NCBI GenBank assembly: GCA_911728435.2
Contig: OU452207.1
Location: 930,001 to 994,000, forward strand
Reading direction: 5' to 3'
DNA: 64,000 nt
Origin: Apoderus coryli
Lineage: Eukaryota > Arthropoda > Insecta > Coleoptera > Attelabidae
Position numbers and translations under genes: made by a program. The notes under the pieces were generated by a model that worked only from the letters and a program-made list of their open reading frames with translations, was not told the origin of the DNA and did not search any database. Position 1 is the stretch's first letter, and each line of letters opens with the position of its first letter. Below are positions 11,560-23,162 of this stretch, one piece after another.

Positions 11560-12380
11560 ACAATACAGATTAAGTTTGTTTAATTAGTTATAGCTTATAT
11601 AGTTAATAATAATACTCAGGCTGCCTTTGAATTATGAGGTTTTTTTTCTTGCGAAGTTTGTTAAATCGTTATCTAGTTGTTTTTTGTAATTTCTATTAAT
11701 TATTATTAGAGTTTTGTATTTTTGTATGTATTATGTTATATTGCTCTGTAAAGGGATTTTTCTGTTAGACAACAAATTCTATTATTATTATTTAGTACGT
11801 TTAATGTTTTTACTTTCGTTCTTTTTTGTTTTTGTATTACCTACAATTGTACGGTGCCGGCAGAAATAGGAATACACTTACATCTTGTAGGCACAATTGA
11901 TGACAAGAATAAAAATGAGGATTATTTGTTTTTTGTTAAAACAATTCTTTAGTCTCCTACATAGGAACCTCATGAATCTGTTGTGAGAAAAAGGATTCAT
12001 CATACAATCTAATTCTATAATACACCTGGTGGCTACCGACACATAGGAGTTGATATATTACACAAATATCCATCCTCCTATATAGTGAATTTCCTATTCT
12101 ATTTCCCTTCGTAGAGTGGAAATTATATTTCAATCTCAATATAGAGAAGGTACAAGTACATCAATCTTATGAGATGATCGATATAATGACAAGTCTAGAT
12201 GGTGAAAGTTCATTTAATTGTTATTAATAACCGTACAGATACAGATCTGATACTTTGCGAAAAATTGTTTATTATATGTGGACATGTACAAGAAATCTAT
12301 TTTTACTGAAAAAGTTGTTGAGATAGATACGGTGGTTGTTCAATAGGTCGTTAGAAAAAAGAAGAAACATGTGAGTTTGG
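11560..12380. other. A+T-rich intergenic sequence
   Basis: The 3' flank of the recombinase gene. No gene, repeat or RNA is seen. The 60-codon minus frame at 11957-12139 has no recognisable motif. Confidence 0.4.
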
Positions 12381-12383
12381 GAT

Positions 12384-13862
12384 TTTATAAAATATATCCC
12401 ATCTCCATATTGTCTAATTTTTCAAAAGTCTTTGAGAGAATAATTCATGAAAAATTATTTGGTCAACTAAAAAATTGCATAGTTACTGAGCAGAACAGTT
12501 TTTTTTCAGAAACGGTCAACTGTAACAAATCTAGCTGAATTCTTCGAAACCGTATACTCTACGGTAGGGAAGGGATTACAAGTTGACACAATCTATACTG
12601 ATTTCTCGAAGGCTTTTGACAGGTTGGATCATGACACTATATTATAAAAGATGGGCAATATTGGTTTCCATTCAGATCTATTACAATTTTTTGACTCTTA
12701 CCTATCTGACCGCACACTATTCGTTGAGTATAATGGATTCAGGTCGAGGGAGTTTTCTGCGACTAGTGGGGCGCCTCAGGGTAGCAATCTGGCTCCTTTA
12801 ATTTTCTCCATTTACATTAACGACATCGGATTGAATATAACGAGTAAGTTTCTGTTATTTGCAGACGATTTTAAATTATACAGGTTCATCGAAAGTAATG
12901 CAGATTGTCTGCAACTGCAGGCTGACCTAGCAATGATTGAGAGATGGTGCATAACCAACAAATTACCACTAAATTTGTCAAAATGTAGGTTGATGACATT
13001 TTCGAAGAGTCAGTTTCCTATTCGTTTTAATTACATTCTCAACAGCTCTGTGCTAGAATTATCTTCTACCATTAGGGACCTTGGCGTGCTGATTGATAGT
13101 AAACTAACTTTCAATCAGCATATAGATGCCATTATTAAAGGTGCATTTCGGTCTCTGGGCTTTGTTATCAGAACAACAACAAATTTTCACAACATTAGTT
13201 TCTTAAAGATGTTGTTGTTGTTGTGTTGAAAATTTTTTAAGTACGTATATTTCAAGGATCATGGACATTACCCTATAAGGGGATATGATAATGCACTATT
13301 GTTGCGCGGTTATAACGTTCAACCACTGTCTGTGCCCAGGATATGTGCCTATCAGGTATTTCTTTTTAAATTAATACATTTTCTTATTGACTGTCCCCAG
13401 CTCCTGAGTCAAATCAAATTTCATGTTTCGCAATACTATACCCGCAATAATTATATATTCGAAGGGTCGTATCTTCGAACAAACTATGAGGGACGTGCGC
13501 CATTGACTAGAGCTTGTAAGTTGACGAATACATTTAATTTACATACAGAACTAGATTTTTTCGATGGCAAAATTGTCAGATTCCTCACAGATCTGCGGAG
13601 ATGCATGGGAAATTTATTGAGCATCAATATTGTTGTTTGGGTTCTACTTGGTTGTTTTTATGTTTTATATAGTTATTGTTAAGGGCTGTGGTGTTGTTAT
13701 ATAGCCCATATGTACTCCTTCATCTGGTTATTTTGTATTATGAATAATTAAGCATTCTGGTCCTTTTGTAGTTTGTTAGATTTATTTGATTAATTGAAAC
13801 TATGTAATTTTTGTCTTGTAATTGGGTGCAGGCCTGTTAGGCAATAAATGATTATTTATTTA
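12384..13862 (+). mobile_element. 5'-truncated non-LTR retrotransposon (family B)
   Basis: Reading begins at SPISILSNFSKVFERIIHEK in the palm/fingers of the reverse transcriptase. Frameshifts and stops interrupt it until the clean frame 12651-13229. That frame has the SGAPQGSNLAPLIF block and the catalytic FADD (LLFADDFKLY). A C-terminal domain follows at 13299-13682 (ICAYQVFLFKLIHFLIDCPQ, TNYEGRAPLTRACKLTN). The 3' end is near 13862 after AATAAATGATTATTTATTTA. Relatives of the same family lie at 25.8, 37.4 and 41.3 kb. Confidence 0.75.
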
Positions 13863-13975
13863 TTATTTATATATGAAAATATTCGCCATTTAGCCGGTTA
13901 TATAGACAGAATCTTGAATTTTGGAAGGTAGTTCAATAACATCTTAAGAATATCAACTATCTTGACGCACTTGGT

Positions 13976-14487
13976 TACAGGGTGGTCGCCAAATTACTGT
14001 TGTATGCTTTACTACTAAAAATAGGCATAAATCAATTTTCTCTATTGAGTTGTGGTTTTTATATCATTTTAAATTAGAATTAGAAAGACTATACTTCCCT
14101 AGTGTCCCGTTTAGTTGAAACCAACATGTTGTACGATATTCTTCTAATGGCAGGTTATCCAAAACTTCGTAATCAAACTGGTTACAAGCATGTAAAAGTT
14201 CCATTTTTGCCGCATAAATTCGTGTTTGTCAATTAAACTTTATTACGAAATATACATTCAAAGTTTTCAAGCGCATTATCTTTTTTGTGTGTGTATGTCT
14301 GTATATTTTTGTTTAAAATACCTTCGTTTCCGATTTAAATGAAGTTTATACGAACTATAAACATAAAATGCGCAAATTACTTTTTCAGTAGTTGATGCGT
14401 TATTTAAAAGCCAATAGGTTAAATTTAAACGGCTTTTTGGAGCAAAAAACTAAAATAAATACAGTTTGTTCCAAGGACCACCCTGTA
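13976..14487. mobile_element. Small TA-flanked inverted-repeat element (MITE-like)
   Basis: The left end reads TACAGGGTGGTC at 13976 and the right end GACCACCCTGTA ending at 14487. These are perfect 12-bp inverted termini, or 10-bp termini with a TA target duplication as in Tc1/mariner-type elements. The 512-bp interior has no transposase frame. It is most simply a non-autonomous element. Confidence 0.6.
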
Positions 14488-15090
14488 CAGTTCAGTAATT
14501 ATTCACTTTAATTAACAAAAGCAAGCTCCAACATTTACTGAACATGAAAACTTAAATGTAAAACAAATCACTTTGTGAATACAAATTTGCTCTGGAAGAA
14601 AGAATATATTTAAAATATGATTAGGCAACATCAGACGCGCGTATTTTGCTGGAAAGTTTCAGTTGACGAAAGTGGCATGCTGTCACAGCGCGAAGCTGTT
14701 CAACATCAAGCAGAGTTGTTCAGTTAATTTATTTATCCAAAGATGCGAGAAGAATTACATTATAAGGTAAAATACTTTGCGTATTTAGTTCATATACCTC
14801 TAGACAGAATGCTTGTCATGTGCACAAAATGTTTTATTCATGTTAAAATAAATGACACATGAACATAAGGCGAAAGGGGGAACAACCAGAGAGAATTGAG
14901 GATAAACAATGTATATTTATGTAAGATGTTTTCCTGTGGATTATGAATAGTAAGAATAATAGTTGAATGGTTTTAATTTCACAGAAACAGCACACTTCAA
15001 GGGCTTTGTTGCCTGTTTTGAGGGAATATTTCCGGAGCGCGATTTGGAGTGTCCAGCCGGCTCCCCCGATTTTTTGCGGGGTTTTTTGAA
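14488..15090. other. Intergenic, no gene seen
   Basis: No coding motif. A short GC-rich inverted repeat (CCCCGATTTTTTGCGGGG) lies at 15064-15081, just before the LINE fragment that follows. Confidence 0.35.
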
Positions 15091-16001
15091 ATCTCGTGTT
15101 TATGTCAAGAAGCGAAACTTTAAATAGGAAACCGCTTCACAAAAGGCAATTCGCCTACCAAGCGGGAAAATCTACGATTAATGCCCTGCACTGCTTAGTA
15201 AAAGACATCGAGAAGTCATTTAAGGCAAAAGAAGTATCCTTATGTGCCTTTATCGATATAGAGGGTGCTTCTGACAATACCTCACATGAATCCATCAGTA
15301 GAGCACTAGAAGAGATGAGTGTCGACTCCTCACTGGTGAAATGAATTCAGGCCGTGTCATTACGGCGAAATAGGAGAAGTGTTTGTAACAGTGACAGCGG
15401 CTAGGGGATGCCCACAAGGCGGTGTATTGTCCTCTCTTCTATGGTCACTAGTGCTGGATCATCTCATTTCAAAAATGGATAGGGCAGGCTTTACTCTGCA
15501 AAACTACGCCGACGACACTGTTCTCACAGTTAAGAGAAAACACACAACGGTTATATCCAACCGCATGCAAATTGTATTAAATAAAATTAAAAAATGGTGC
15601 GACGCTGAGGGATTGAATATAAATCCGAAAAAAACAGTGTTGGTACCATTCACGAGCAAGAGAAAGGTGGACATTATTAACCCCACTCTCAGCGGTCATC
15701 CGTCTGGTATACGGACGGTTCAAAATGAATAGAAGGGAACACAGGCATGGGAGTATACGGGCCTAATTCCAGGCTCTCTGAATCTCTCGGGAAAAGTCCC
15801 ACTATATTCCAAGCAGAGATCAACGCTATTAATCGTTGTGCTCAAGAATGCCTGCAGAGAGGCATCCCGGAACGGCAGATCAATATTATTTCAGACAGTC
15901 AAGCTGCGTTAAAAGCACCGAGGTCTTACACCTACACGTCAAAGCTAGCCGATTTTACGACTTGTAAGGCCAGCACAAATAAACTGTGCGAATACGGGTG
16001 A
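15090..16001 (+). mobile_element. RNase H-type LINE fragment with RT joined to RNase H by deletion
   Basis: The reverse transcriptase runs from about 15115 (KRQFAYQAGKSTINALHCLV) through FIDIEGASDNTSH and RGCPQGGVLSSLLW to the catalytic YADD (NYADDTVLTV) and GLNINPKKTVLVPF near 15650. At about 15690-15700 the sequence jumps into the RNase H domain (VWYTDGSK-type start, GNTGMGVYGPN, IFQAEINAI, IISDSQAALKA). The thumb/connection region is therefore deleted. Homology to the 23.3-kb copy ends near 15945. There is a stop at 15342 and a frameshift at the RNase H junction. The layout (RT then RNase H) is that of I/LOA/R1-group elements; I cannot place the clade more finely. Confidence 0.7.
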
Positions 16002-16730
16002 GAGAAAAGTGAAAAGGAGAGTAGCGAACGAGTGAAAACTTGCTTTGCTGTTGTTTAAATCCCTACGCTTACTTGGTCGACTATGTATTGTAGAGTAGCT
16101 TAACTTGGCGTATTAAAATAAACGCTGAGAAAAGTACTTTTTTGCTTATCCGTGGAAAAAGAAGAAAGGAACCATGGGGACATGTACAAATCGATGAAGA
16201 AGACGTCGAATGGCAGGACACGGGAAAGTAACTTTGCATTACTTCTGACAAGGGCCTCACATGTCAGAATGACACCAGCATTGTGGCCGGAAAAGGCAGG
16301 CGACTATCAAGGCGCTGCTACCGTCGATCAACAGGAAACGCAGACTTCCACTGAAAAGGAAGCTACTATTTATCAAGGCTGTCGTACGACTGGTCATGTA
16401 CGCGTCACAGCATGAGGCAAGCAGCAAAGTCAGAAGTTCCAAACTACTAGCGGATACATATAGCAGCAAACTAGACGAGAAATATAGACCTTCAGCACAT
16501 AGTTCCAAGCCTTCCGAAACGAAAGGAGAGCTTTGGAGGAAATCTGCGATCGTAGACCGGAGTGGCAATGGATCCCAAATTCGAGTCCCACACTCACCTG
16601 CAAATAAACACACAAGACAAAACACAAAAAATTCGATTTGTCATTTAAAAAGATCTCGGAAAATAACAGAAAATGCTCAAATCTTTCTTTTTGTTCTTGT
16701 CCGATTAGTACATTCCTGAGATATTTTTCC
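16002..16730 (+). other. Unrecognised segment with coding-like composition
   Basis: Less A+T-rich than its surroundings, with overlapping open frames (87 and 107 codons on plus, 122 on minus). None has a motif I know. The plus frame at 16396 is rich in Ser, Lys and Arg. A tRNA B-box-like string (AATTCGAGTCCCAC) lies near 16577. It may be untranslated or ORF1 sequence of the neighbouring LINE, or part of a SINE. No function is proposed. Confidence 0.2.
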
Positions 16731-17180
16731 AACTCACTATTATTATTTGTTTAATTATCATCAATAATTGTCTTTTGTTCATAGAAGACTCAAAAGGTTT
16801 TATAGAACACAATGGATTGGAGATCAACGTTCTGGAACGGCTGCAGATTACAAATTGTCTATTGTAACTGAAAATTCCCTTATTATTTTAAAAGGAAATT
16901 CAGCAATATAAGTAGCGATAAATGGTAAGGACACATTCAACGAAAGCCTGTATTATTTGATAATATTGCAAAATACCTATCAACCCAGTTGTAGGGAAAC
17001 ATTAATCCCTTTACAATTCCAAGATTTTGAACTACTGTAGGTATCGGGTCTAAGAAGGGTGTTGAGTTATAAATAGAAATTACATTGTTACTATAAAGAA
17101 TTATTGTTAATTGGATTTTCATTGGCACAAAATAACCCACTTAAAAATTGCCACCTCATTTTCTTCTTATTCCCCCATAC
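16731..17180. other. Intergenic, no gene seen
   Basis: A+T-rich, with no motif, RNA or terminal repeat that I can support. Confidence 0.35.
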
Positions 17181-17182
17181 TA

Positions 17183-17455
17183 AATGATGAAATGTAAAGA
17201 ATTGAGCTGTCATCCTTTGACATTTATTTAGTAAAAAGTTGGGAAATTTTAAACGCTACACTCTTGAACAAAGAATTTTAATTGTGAAAATTTTACTGTG
17301 TCACTTCGTAAAATTCCAGCAGCTTTTCCTCGTAATCAGGCTCCTGCTGGGGCCATTTGAAAGACCGGGTTTACGTGGACACACCTCCAACAACTGACGC
17401 TCTGAAAGATGAAATTCGGCGCTGCATTGACGAGATAAGAGATTTTTAGTAAATA
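17183..17455 (+). pseudogene. IS630/Tc1-like transposase C-terminal relic
   Basis: Near 17365-17445 the plus strand reads DRVYVDTPPTTDALKDEIRR and continues with CIDEI. This is the tail that follows the FFLWG block in insect transposases with a DUF4817-type N-terminus. The left flank (GATGAAATGTAAAGAATTGA at 17187) and the tail (GATGAAAGTCGGCGCTGC form) recur together, in a shorter version, at 31797-31890. That second locus is an internal-deletion derivative. Confidence 0.6.
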
Positions 17456-17639
17456 GTTGTGCTCGCTCTGACACGTTGAGGTTCTTATTTCCCATATACA
17501 GGGTGTTCCAAAAGGACACGACAATATTTAAGAGGTTAATTTCTCATCTCATCAACCCTCAACAAACAACAAACAGTGAGTCAACTGATGAGTTTTTTTG
17601 CCTTATAGACTTGTATACAAATTTGTTGTCCATTTTACG

Positions 17640-17765
17640 TTTGGTTTCTCTTATGCGTTCGTTTGTATCTTTATTCTAGGACTGATGATGGCTTATTAAG
17701 CCGAAACTTGCTTCCGTTTTCATAATTGGATTAAATACTGTGTGGGATTGACTTTGAAGGTTTTT
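17640..17765 (+). repeat. Penelope-type terminal repeat with hammerhead-like core (copy A)
   Basis: CTGATGA at 17682-17688 is followed by T, a 6-bp hairpin (GGCTT...AAGCC) and GAAAC at 17703-17707, then GTT at 17717. Flanking GGA before the core can pair with TTC after it. This is the arrangement of a hammerhead ribozyme (CUGAUGA, stem II, GAAA, short stem III, NUH cleavage site), with one extra base after CUGAUGA. Confidence 0.45.
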
Positions 17766-17820
17766 GTTTGTTTTTTTTTATATAAAAAACTTGTTGACAA
17801 CGTTTCATATTGAAAAATAA

Positions 17821-18155
17821 ATGGACAAAATTGAATTTCGAGTTTTGAGTCGTTGTTGTGGGACAAATGAGGCTGTTATTTCAGAAAAAATTCCAAAAAA
17901 ATTCACAAATTGGTTATGAACGATCGCAAATTGAAAGTGCACGAGCTAGCTGACATTGTAAAGATATCAAATGGTAGTTTTTTACCATTTTACATCAATG
18001 TTTGGATTTTCGAAAGCTCTGTGCAAAGTGGGTGTCGCGTCGACCAAAAACAACAACGAATTGATGCTTCAGAGGAGTGTTCGGCGCTGTTAAACCACAA
18101 TAAAATGGAATTCTATCGTCGATATGTGACAATGGATGAAACATGACTTCACTAT
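17821..18155 (+). pseudogene. Mariner transposase fragment (irritans-like)
   Basis: The ATG at 17821 gives MDKIEFRVLSRCC. After a gap it continues as MNDRKLKVHELADIVKIS (helix-turn-helix region), then VDQKQQRIDASEECSALL and RYVTMDET, which carries the first catalytic Asp. The next codon, usually Trp, is TGA. Part of the N-terminus is deleted. The copy is cut at TATTA (18153-18157), where the next, minus-strand mariner begins, so the second mariner appears to have inserted at a TA inside this one. Confidence 0.7.
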
Positions 18156-18157
18156 TA

Positions 18158-20310
18158 CGAGGATTGCCTTTTTTATTTCGGGATTAGAGAACAAAAACAA
18201 ATATTAATCATCGAAAATCACTTTATTGTTTTTCAAAATATTCCCCACGAAGATCTATACACTTTTGCATGCGTTTGAACTAATTGTCGAAGCACTTTTG
18301 CCAAAACATGCATTCTGAATGCAGCAACCGCTTCTTCAGGTGTCGAAAAACGTTGACCTCTCAGTTTGTTTTTTACGTACGGGAATAAAAAGAAGTCATT
18401 CGGTGCCAAGTCAGGACCATACGTCGGATGACTCATCAAATCGATGTTTTGGGTGCTCAAAAATGCAGTTGTTTGAGCCGATGTGTGAGAGCTCGCATTG
18501 TCGTGGTGAAGAGTGATCCGTCTTCGGCGGTTGGTTTTCCTGATTGCTTGGAAGACAACTGGCAAACAAATGGTTGTGTATCACTCAGAATTGACTGTTC
18601 TGCGTTGTTCTAGTGGTACGGTTGCGACATGTCCAATTTTTCCGAAAAAAAGGCGACCATTTGCTTGAAGTGGTTCTTGAACTTTTGTTGGATTTGGCTC
18701 ATCTTGAAACACCCATACAGTCGACTGCTGTTTACTTTCGGGCTCATACGCGTAAATCCACGATTCATCACCTGTCACGATGTCATAGACGTGTTTCGAA
18801 GCACCGCGATCGTATTTTTGAGCTTTTCTTTCGACCAATCGACAGGAGCCTTTTTTGAGCGATTGTCAAATTGTGTGGGATCCAACGCGAACAAATATTT
18901 TTTTGACAGTCAAAGGTTCAGATCCTTCTATTTTAGAAATAGCTGCAAACAGCTGATACATAGGCTCTGTAATTTTTAATGGCTGAGACTTAGGCAGCTG
19001 TTGTTGGACTTTCTTAACTTCACATTTAAGAAGAAGTAACGCTTGATGAATTGGTCTACTCTCTACATCTTTAATTTCATGCTTTTGCAAAATATCTCTA
19101 GACTTGACTGCTAAGATTTTTAATTTCTCTAGGGGCTCATTCAATTGTTCTACAATTTCCTTATATTTTTCTGTGCAGAGTTCTGAGTTAATATCTTGAT
19201 TCAAAGCTGTCTCCAAGTTTGTTAGAGGACAACTAAGTTCGACAATTGAAAATTTGCTTTTATCAGCTTCTGAAAATTCAGCTTTTTGAGTTTCCTGTGT
19301 TATTTTCTCAATTACGGTTTTAAGTTCATTTACATTTTGCTGCATTTTGATAACTGGTTGTGCTACAATTGTTTTAGACATTGCAGGTTTTTCTAACTTA
19401 TTAAGACTCTCATCAATTTTACAAATAACTGCAGACAGCTGATCCAGAGGCGCTGTAATTTTTAATGCTTGAGATTTAGGAAGCTGTTGCTGAACTGTGT
19501 TAATTTCACATTTTAGAAGATGTAACGTTTGATGAATTGGTCTAGTCTCTACATCTTTAGTTTCAGGCTTTAGCAAAATATCTCTTGACTCAACTACTAA
19601 GATTTTTAGTTTCTCTAGGGGCTCATTCAATTGTTCTACAATTTCCTTATATTCTTCTGTGCAGAGTTCTGAGTTAATATCTTGATTCAAAGCTGTCTCC
19701 AAGTTTGTTAGAGGACAACTCAGTTCGGTAATTGAAAATTTGCTTTTATCAGCTTCTGAAAATTCAGCTTTTTGAGTTTCCTGCAATTACAGTTTTAACT
19801 TCATTTACATTTTGCTGCATTTTGATAACTGGTTTTGCTACAATTGTTTTAGTAACTGTAGATTCTTCTATCTTATTAAGATTGCCATCAATGTTACCAA
19901 TGGCTGCACTAATGCCTAAGGTTGTCTCAATCTCTGGATAGGTCACATGACGATCGTGCAATATGAGTTCGCGCACAGCATCAATGGTTTTCGGAACAAC
20001 AACTGACTTCACGAAATTCGTCTTGGAGTGAACTACGACCACGATTGAATTCACCATACCATCGATAAACACTAATCCTTGATGGAGCTTCATCGCCAAA
20101 AATTGAATTAAGTTCATCCATGCACTGTTGCTCAGTTAATGCACGTGGAAACTTGTGAAAAATAATCGCACGAAAATGTTCATGATTTAATTTCATTTTT
20201 GGGCCGAGATGAATTTTTTAAGTTACTGTAATCAACACAAATAGCCCTGGTATGTCAAAACGTTCTGAGTACGTTTAACCTCAAAAATGTCCAACTTTAC
20301 GATAGTTTTT
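18158..20310 (-). mobile_element. Mariner element (D,D34D) interrupted by captured coiled-coil coding sequence
   Basis: The transposase runs on the minus strand. N-terminus: NHEHFRAIIF, TEQQCMDELNSIFGDEAPSR and VYRWYGEFNRGRSSLQDEF at 20196-20010; a helix-turn-helix, TIDAVRELILHDRHVTYPEI, up to LGIS at 19908. After a ~1-kb foreign insert it resumes at 18920 with LTVKKIFVRVGSHTI. It then has KKYDRGASKHVYDIVTGDES (first Asp), HHDNASSHT (second Asp) and GPDLAPNDFFLFP (third Asp), ending near 18235. A stop after SHTI and small indels disable it. The left terminus starts at TA-CGAGGATTGCC (18156-18158). The right end is cut near 20310 within the 5' UTR, compared with the copy at 62.1 kb. Confidence 0.75.
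18918..19908 (-). other. Captured coding segment: 162-residue coiled-coil repeats, host gene unknown
   Basis: Between the LGIS and LTVKK blocks of the mariner transposase lies about 990 bp that is not mariner. It encodes about 330 residues built of a 162-residue (486-bp) tandem repeat: the end of one unit, one full unit, and most of a third. Each unit holds EFSEADKSKFSI, CPLTNLETALNQDIN, EYKEIVEQLNEPLEKLKIL, VQQQLPKSQ and KPVIKMQQNVNELKT. The Leu/Glu/Lys heptad-like spacing suggests long helices. Both junctions are in the transposase frame. The frame is broken once, near 19785, where unit one lacks 11 bp present in unit two. I do not know the donor; a giant cytoskeletal or muscle coiled-coil protein is a guess from composition only. 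Confidence 0.7.
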
Positions 20311-21700
20311 TTCTTACTTATCCTACAGACTTGAATTACCTTTTATAGCTTGTCGCCAAGAGTCTTCCGAGAAAGGTAAATGACAAAACTGTCACAAAAA
20401 TATTACTTTTACACTTAAGTATATATGAAGACCTATTCGTGCCTAGAGGGCAACAGTTTATATTTTTTTAGTTGAACATGTGCATAATTTTAAATTCCAC
20501 CGCTTTTCAAAATAACATGCTTTAAAGCTTTTTTTTTCAATAACAGCATCTAAATAAGTACAAAGTGTGTAATATCATAACGTGTTATTTTTAGTTTTTC
20601 ATTTCTGACATATATTTTGTTTGTTTAAACTCAATATAATAATATGTGTGTGTAAGTATTTTAATTAGATGTAGATATAGTTATTTATATTTTCCATCAC
20701 ATCTGTCAATCGTTTGGTTTGGTTATTTGTGGACGGAGTGTTTGTTTTCTTGTTTGGACAGGATTGGCAAAAATATTACATCGTCTTTATCCCATAAATT
20801 CTCTCATGTTATATGTGTATATGCCACTAATAAATTTGTTGAGGCAATGTTTGCACAAATAAAATTTGTGAGTCACAATGGGCATATCTTTACTGAAAGC
20901 ATAGATAAACCAACATAGATGATCAACGTTTATGGCAATATTAATACTCAAAAACAGCAGTGGAAATAAATAAAATATATATTTGTCTAAAAAATTAAAA
21001 ATAACTTGTAGACATACATTAACAAACAAAACATATAAAACATAAGAATAATAATTAATACATACAGGTACATCGTCAAATAAATAAATAAATCAATTAA
21101 GATACCTCTAGTTCTCTAACAACCAAAAGATGTTGCCATTACACACTACAACAGCTAAAAAATAAAATTGTATTGTACCTACTGGGCACGTGAAAATTCT
21201 TAGACCACAGCAAAGTGTATTTCTCGTTCGTAACAAACGTTGTGTGTTGAATGCTTATATACCAGATACGCCCAAAATCTTTTGATAACTTTCAGACAAA
21301 TTGAAATGTTGAATAACTAAAATTAATCTTTAAAGCATTACTTACATAAACTTTTCGGTCGATTGAATCCCAAAAAAACTAAGTATTTATGTTCAGTTTT
21401 ATATAAGTTACAAAGCTTGAACTCTATTGATATACACTGTGTCCAAGATAAGAATTAGAGAAAAGTTGTACAATATAAACACCTTTTAAAAAATGGTGTT
21501 TTCAAAATTAAGCTAACTTTAGCCGTTTTCGAGAATTTTTGAAAAAACGATTTTCTGGGGTTTTAGTTTTTATTTATTTCTGACATTATTTTTACAGAAA
21601 AGCACTTTGTCATTGTTACTGTTGTTATAAGATAGCGTTTACAAATATTCTTTACAACGTTAATTGTTAACAAAAAATTTTTTTGCAAATGAATCAAATT
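20311..21700. other. Intergenic with one dispersed-repeat patch
   Basis: 20380-20465 repeats, in diverged form, the sequence at 4663-4742. The rest is A+T-rich. The 90-codon plus frame at 20646 and the 80-codon minus frame at 20787 are antiparallel and unrecognised. ACACTGTGTCCAAGATAAGA near 21437 looks like another transposon end. Confidence 0.35.
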
Positions 21701-22570
21701 ATGCACCAAAGAGTATTTCAAACTGCCAGCAGTATTACTTTGCAGATGATGCCCAACTATATCTATCTTTTAAGCTCCCATGGCTATTAATTTAATCAAT
21801 GACGACCCTGAATCATTTAGAATGTATGCCGAGGATCACTGCTTGAAACTAAATACCGAGAAAACCGTTGCAATACTATTGGGTCGGAAAAACGAAAGAG
21901 CCCTATTTTTTAACACTTACACCAATGTTCTGAACGTGGATGGTTCTGTTGTAGAATTCCAGAAAAAAGTGAGAAATCTTGGTCTAATACTGGATGATGA
22001 ATTACGTTTCACAGCGCACGTAAGTAACTCTTTACAAAAAGCTTACTTAAATTTGAGGCTTTTATTTCAAAATAGGCATTGTCTACCTTCAAAACTTAAA
22101 ATATTGTTATGTGAAACTCTAGTACTATCCCATTTAAATTTTTGTGATACAATATACGATCCATGCTTGACTGTAGCTGACAAGGGCCGCATCCAGAAAT
22201 TGCAGAACTCTTACCTGAGGCTCATATTCGGAATACGAAAGTTTGATCGAAGCAGCATTGACCCAAGCTAATTGGATAAATATGCAAGGAAGGCAAAATC
22301 TTCACATATCGGTGAGATATTTCTCTATTCTTTTGAATAAAACGCCTCCATACCTTTACAATAAAATATAATTTCGAATAGACATCCATAATATCAACAT
22401 TCGTTTTCCTCATTCACTAAATATACCTATTCACAAAACAGAAATATTCAAGAGGTCTTATTCTTATACCGTCTCTAAATGCGTGAATTCTTGGACCAAT
22501 GATTTAAGGAATACTTTTTCAAAATGTGCGTTTAAAAGAAAATTTAATAGAATCTTACGATTTTGATTTC
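21700..22570 (+). pseudogene. LINE fragment (family C), RT active-site box to C-terminus
   Basis: Starts at YYFADDAQLYLSF (catalytic FADD, 21732-21772). It continues in the 163-codon frame from 21780 (HCLKLNTEKTVAILLGRKNE, VRNLGLILDDELRFTAHV, LVLSHLNFCDTIY). After a frameshift near 22270 it ends with the C-terminal domain PHSLNIPIHKTEIFKRSYSY and FKRKFNRILRF, stop at 22566. There is an A+T-rich 3' UTR. Relatives lie at 35.6 and 46.9 kb. Confidence 0.7.
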
Positions 22571-22799
22571 TTTTTTTTTCATAATGAGGTGGAATTACAT
22601 ATCAAGCTTAATTAATAAGTATAATTTTGAAGATATCTTATATAGGTTGTATGCTAAAAATATTTATTTTATTTTACTGTAATGTTTAGTGAGTGTGATT
22701 TTTCTTTTGTATTTGTTTGTATTTATTAACAATGGGTTAGCTGAACAGACGGTTATATGCAAATGCATAATTTACTTGTTTTATTATTTTTATAATCCA

Positions 22800-22945
22800 T
22801 CATAATTATTTAAACATCTGTATTCAATTCCCCCTATTAACTACTGATGATCAGAATGTAACGTCTCGAAACATGTTTGGAATTTTGACACAATTTTAAT
22901 AAAAATAAAGTGATTTATTTGTGGAGACGACGAAGTTTAATTTAT
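22800..22945 (+). repeat. Penelope-type terminal repeat (copy B)
   Basis: CTGATGA at 22844-22850, GAAAC at 22868-22872, then ATGTTTGG. About 40 bp on comes TTTGTGGAGACGACGAAGTTT, which resembles the arm of the 39.2-kb hairpin and the ends of copies C, D and E. Stem II is weaker here (AGA with TCT). Confidence 0.45.
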
Positions 22946-23162
22946 CATTTACTGAAAGTGTTTGAAATTTATCGCAGCTAACCAAAATTTTTTCTCTGAA
23001 TATTATTTTTCTGAATATTCATTCATTTGAAATGGCTTACATGCCTCTCGTTTCCAATGTAGTCAGTGGCGGTATTTCATAATTCTAACCTTATTTTATT
23101 GTTCTTTTCCAAACCTTTGTAATTTAATATAACCATTGATAATAATAAACATAGAAACATGA

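Noticed and set aside
16540..16610. SINE with pol III promoter
   Set aside because: Only a B-box-like string is visible. No A box at the right distance and no tail were found.
20646..21029. Pair of overlapping 80-90-codon frames on opposite strands
   Set aside because: They have no recognisable motif, A+T-rich composition and mirror-image overlap, so chance is the simplest explanation.
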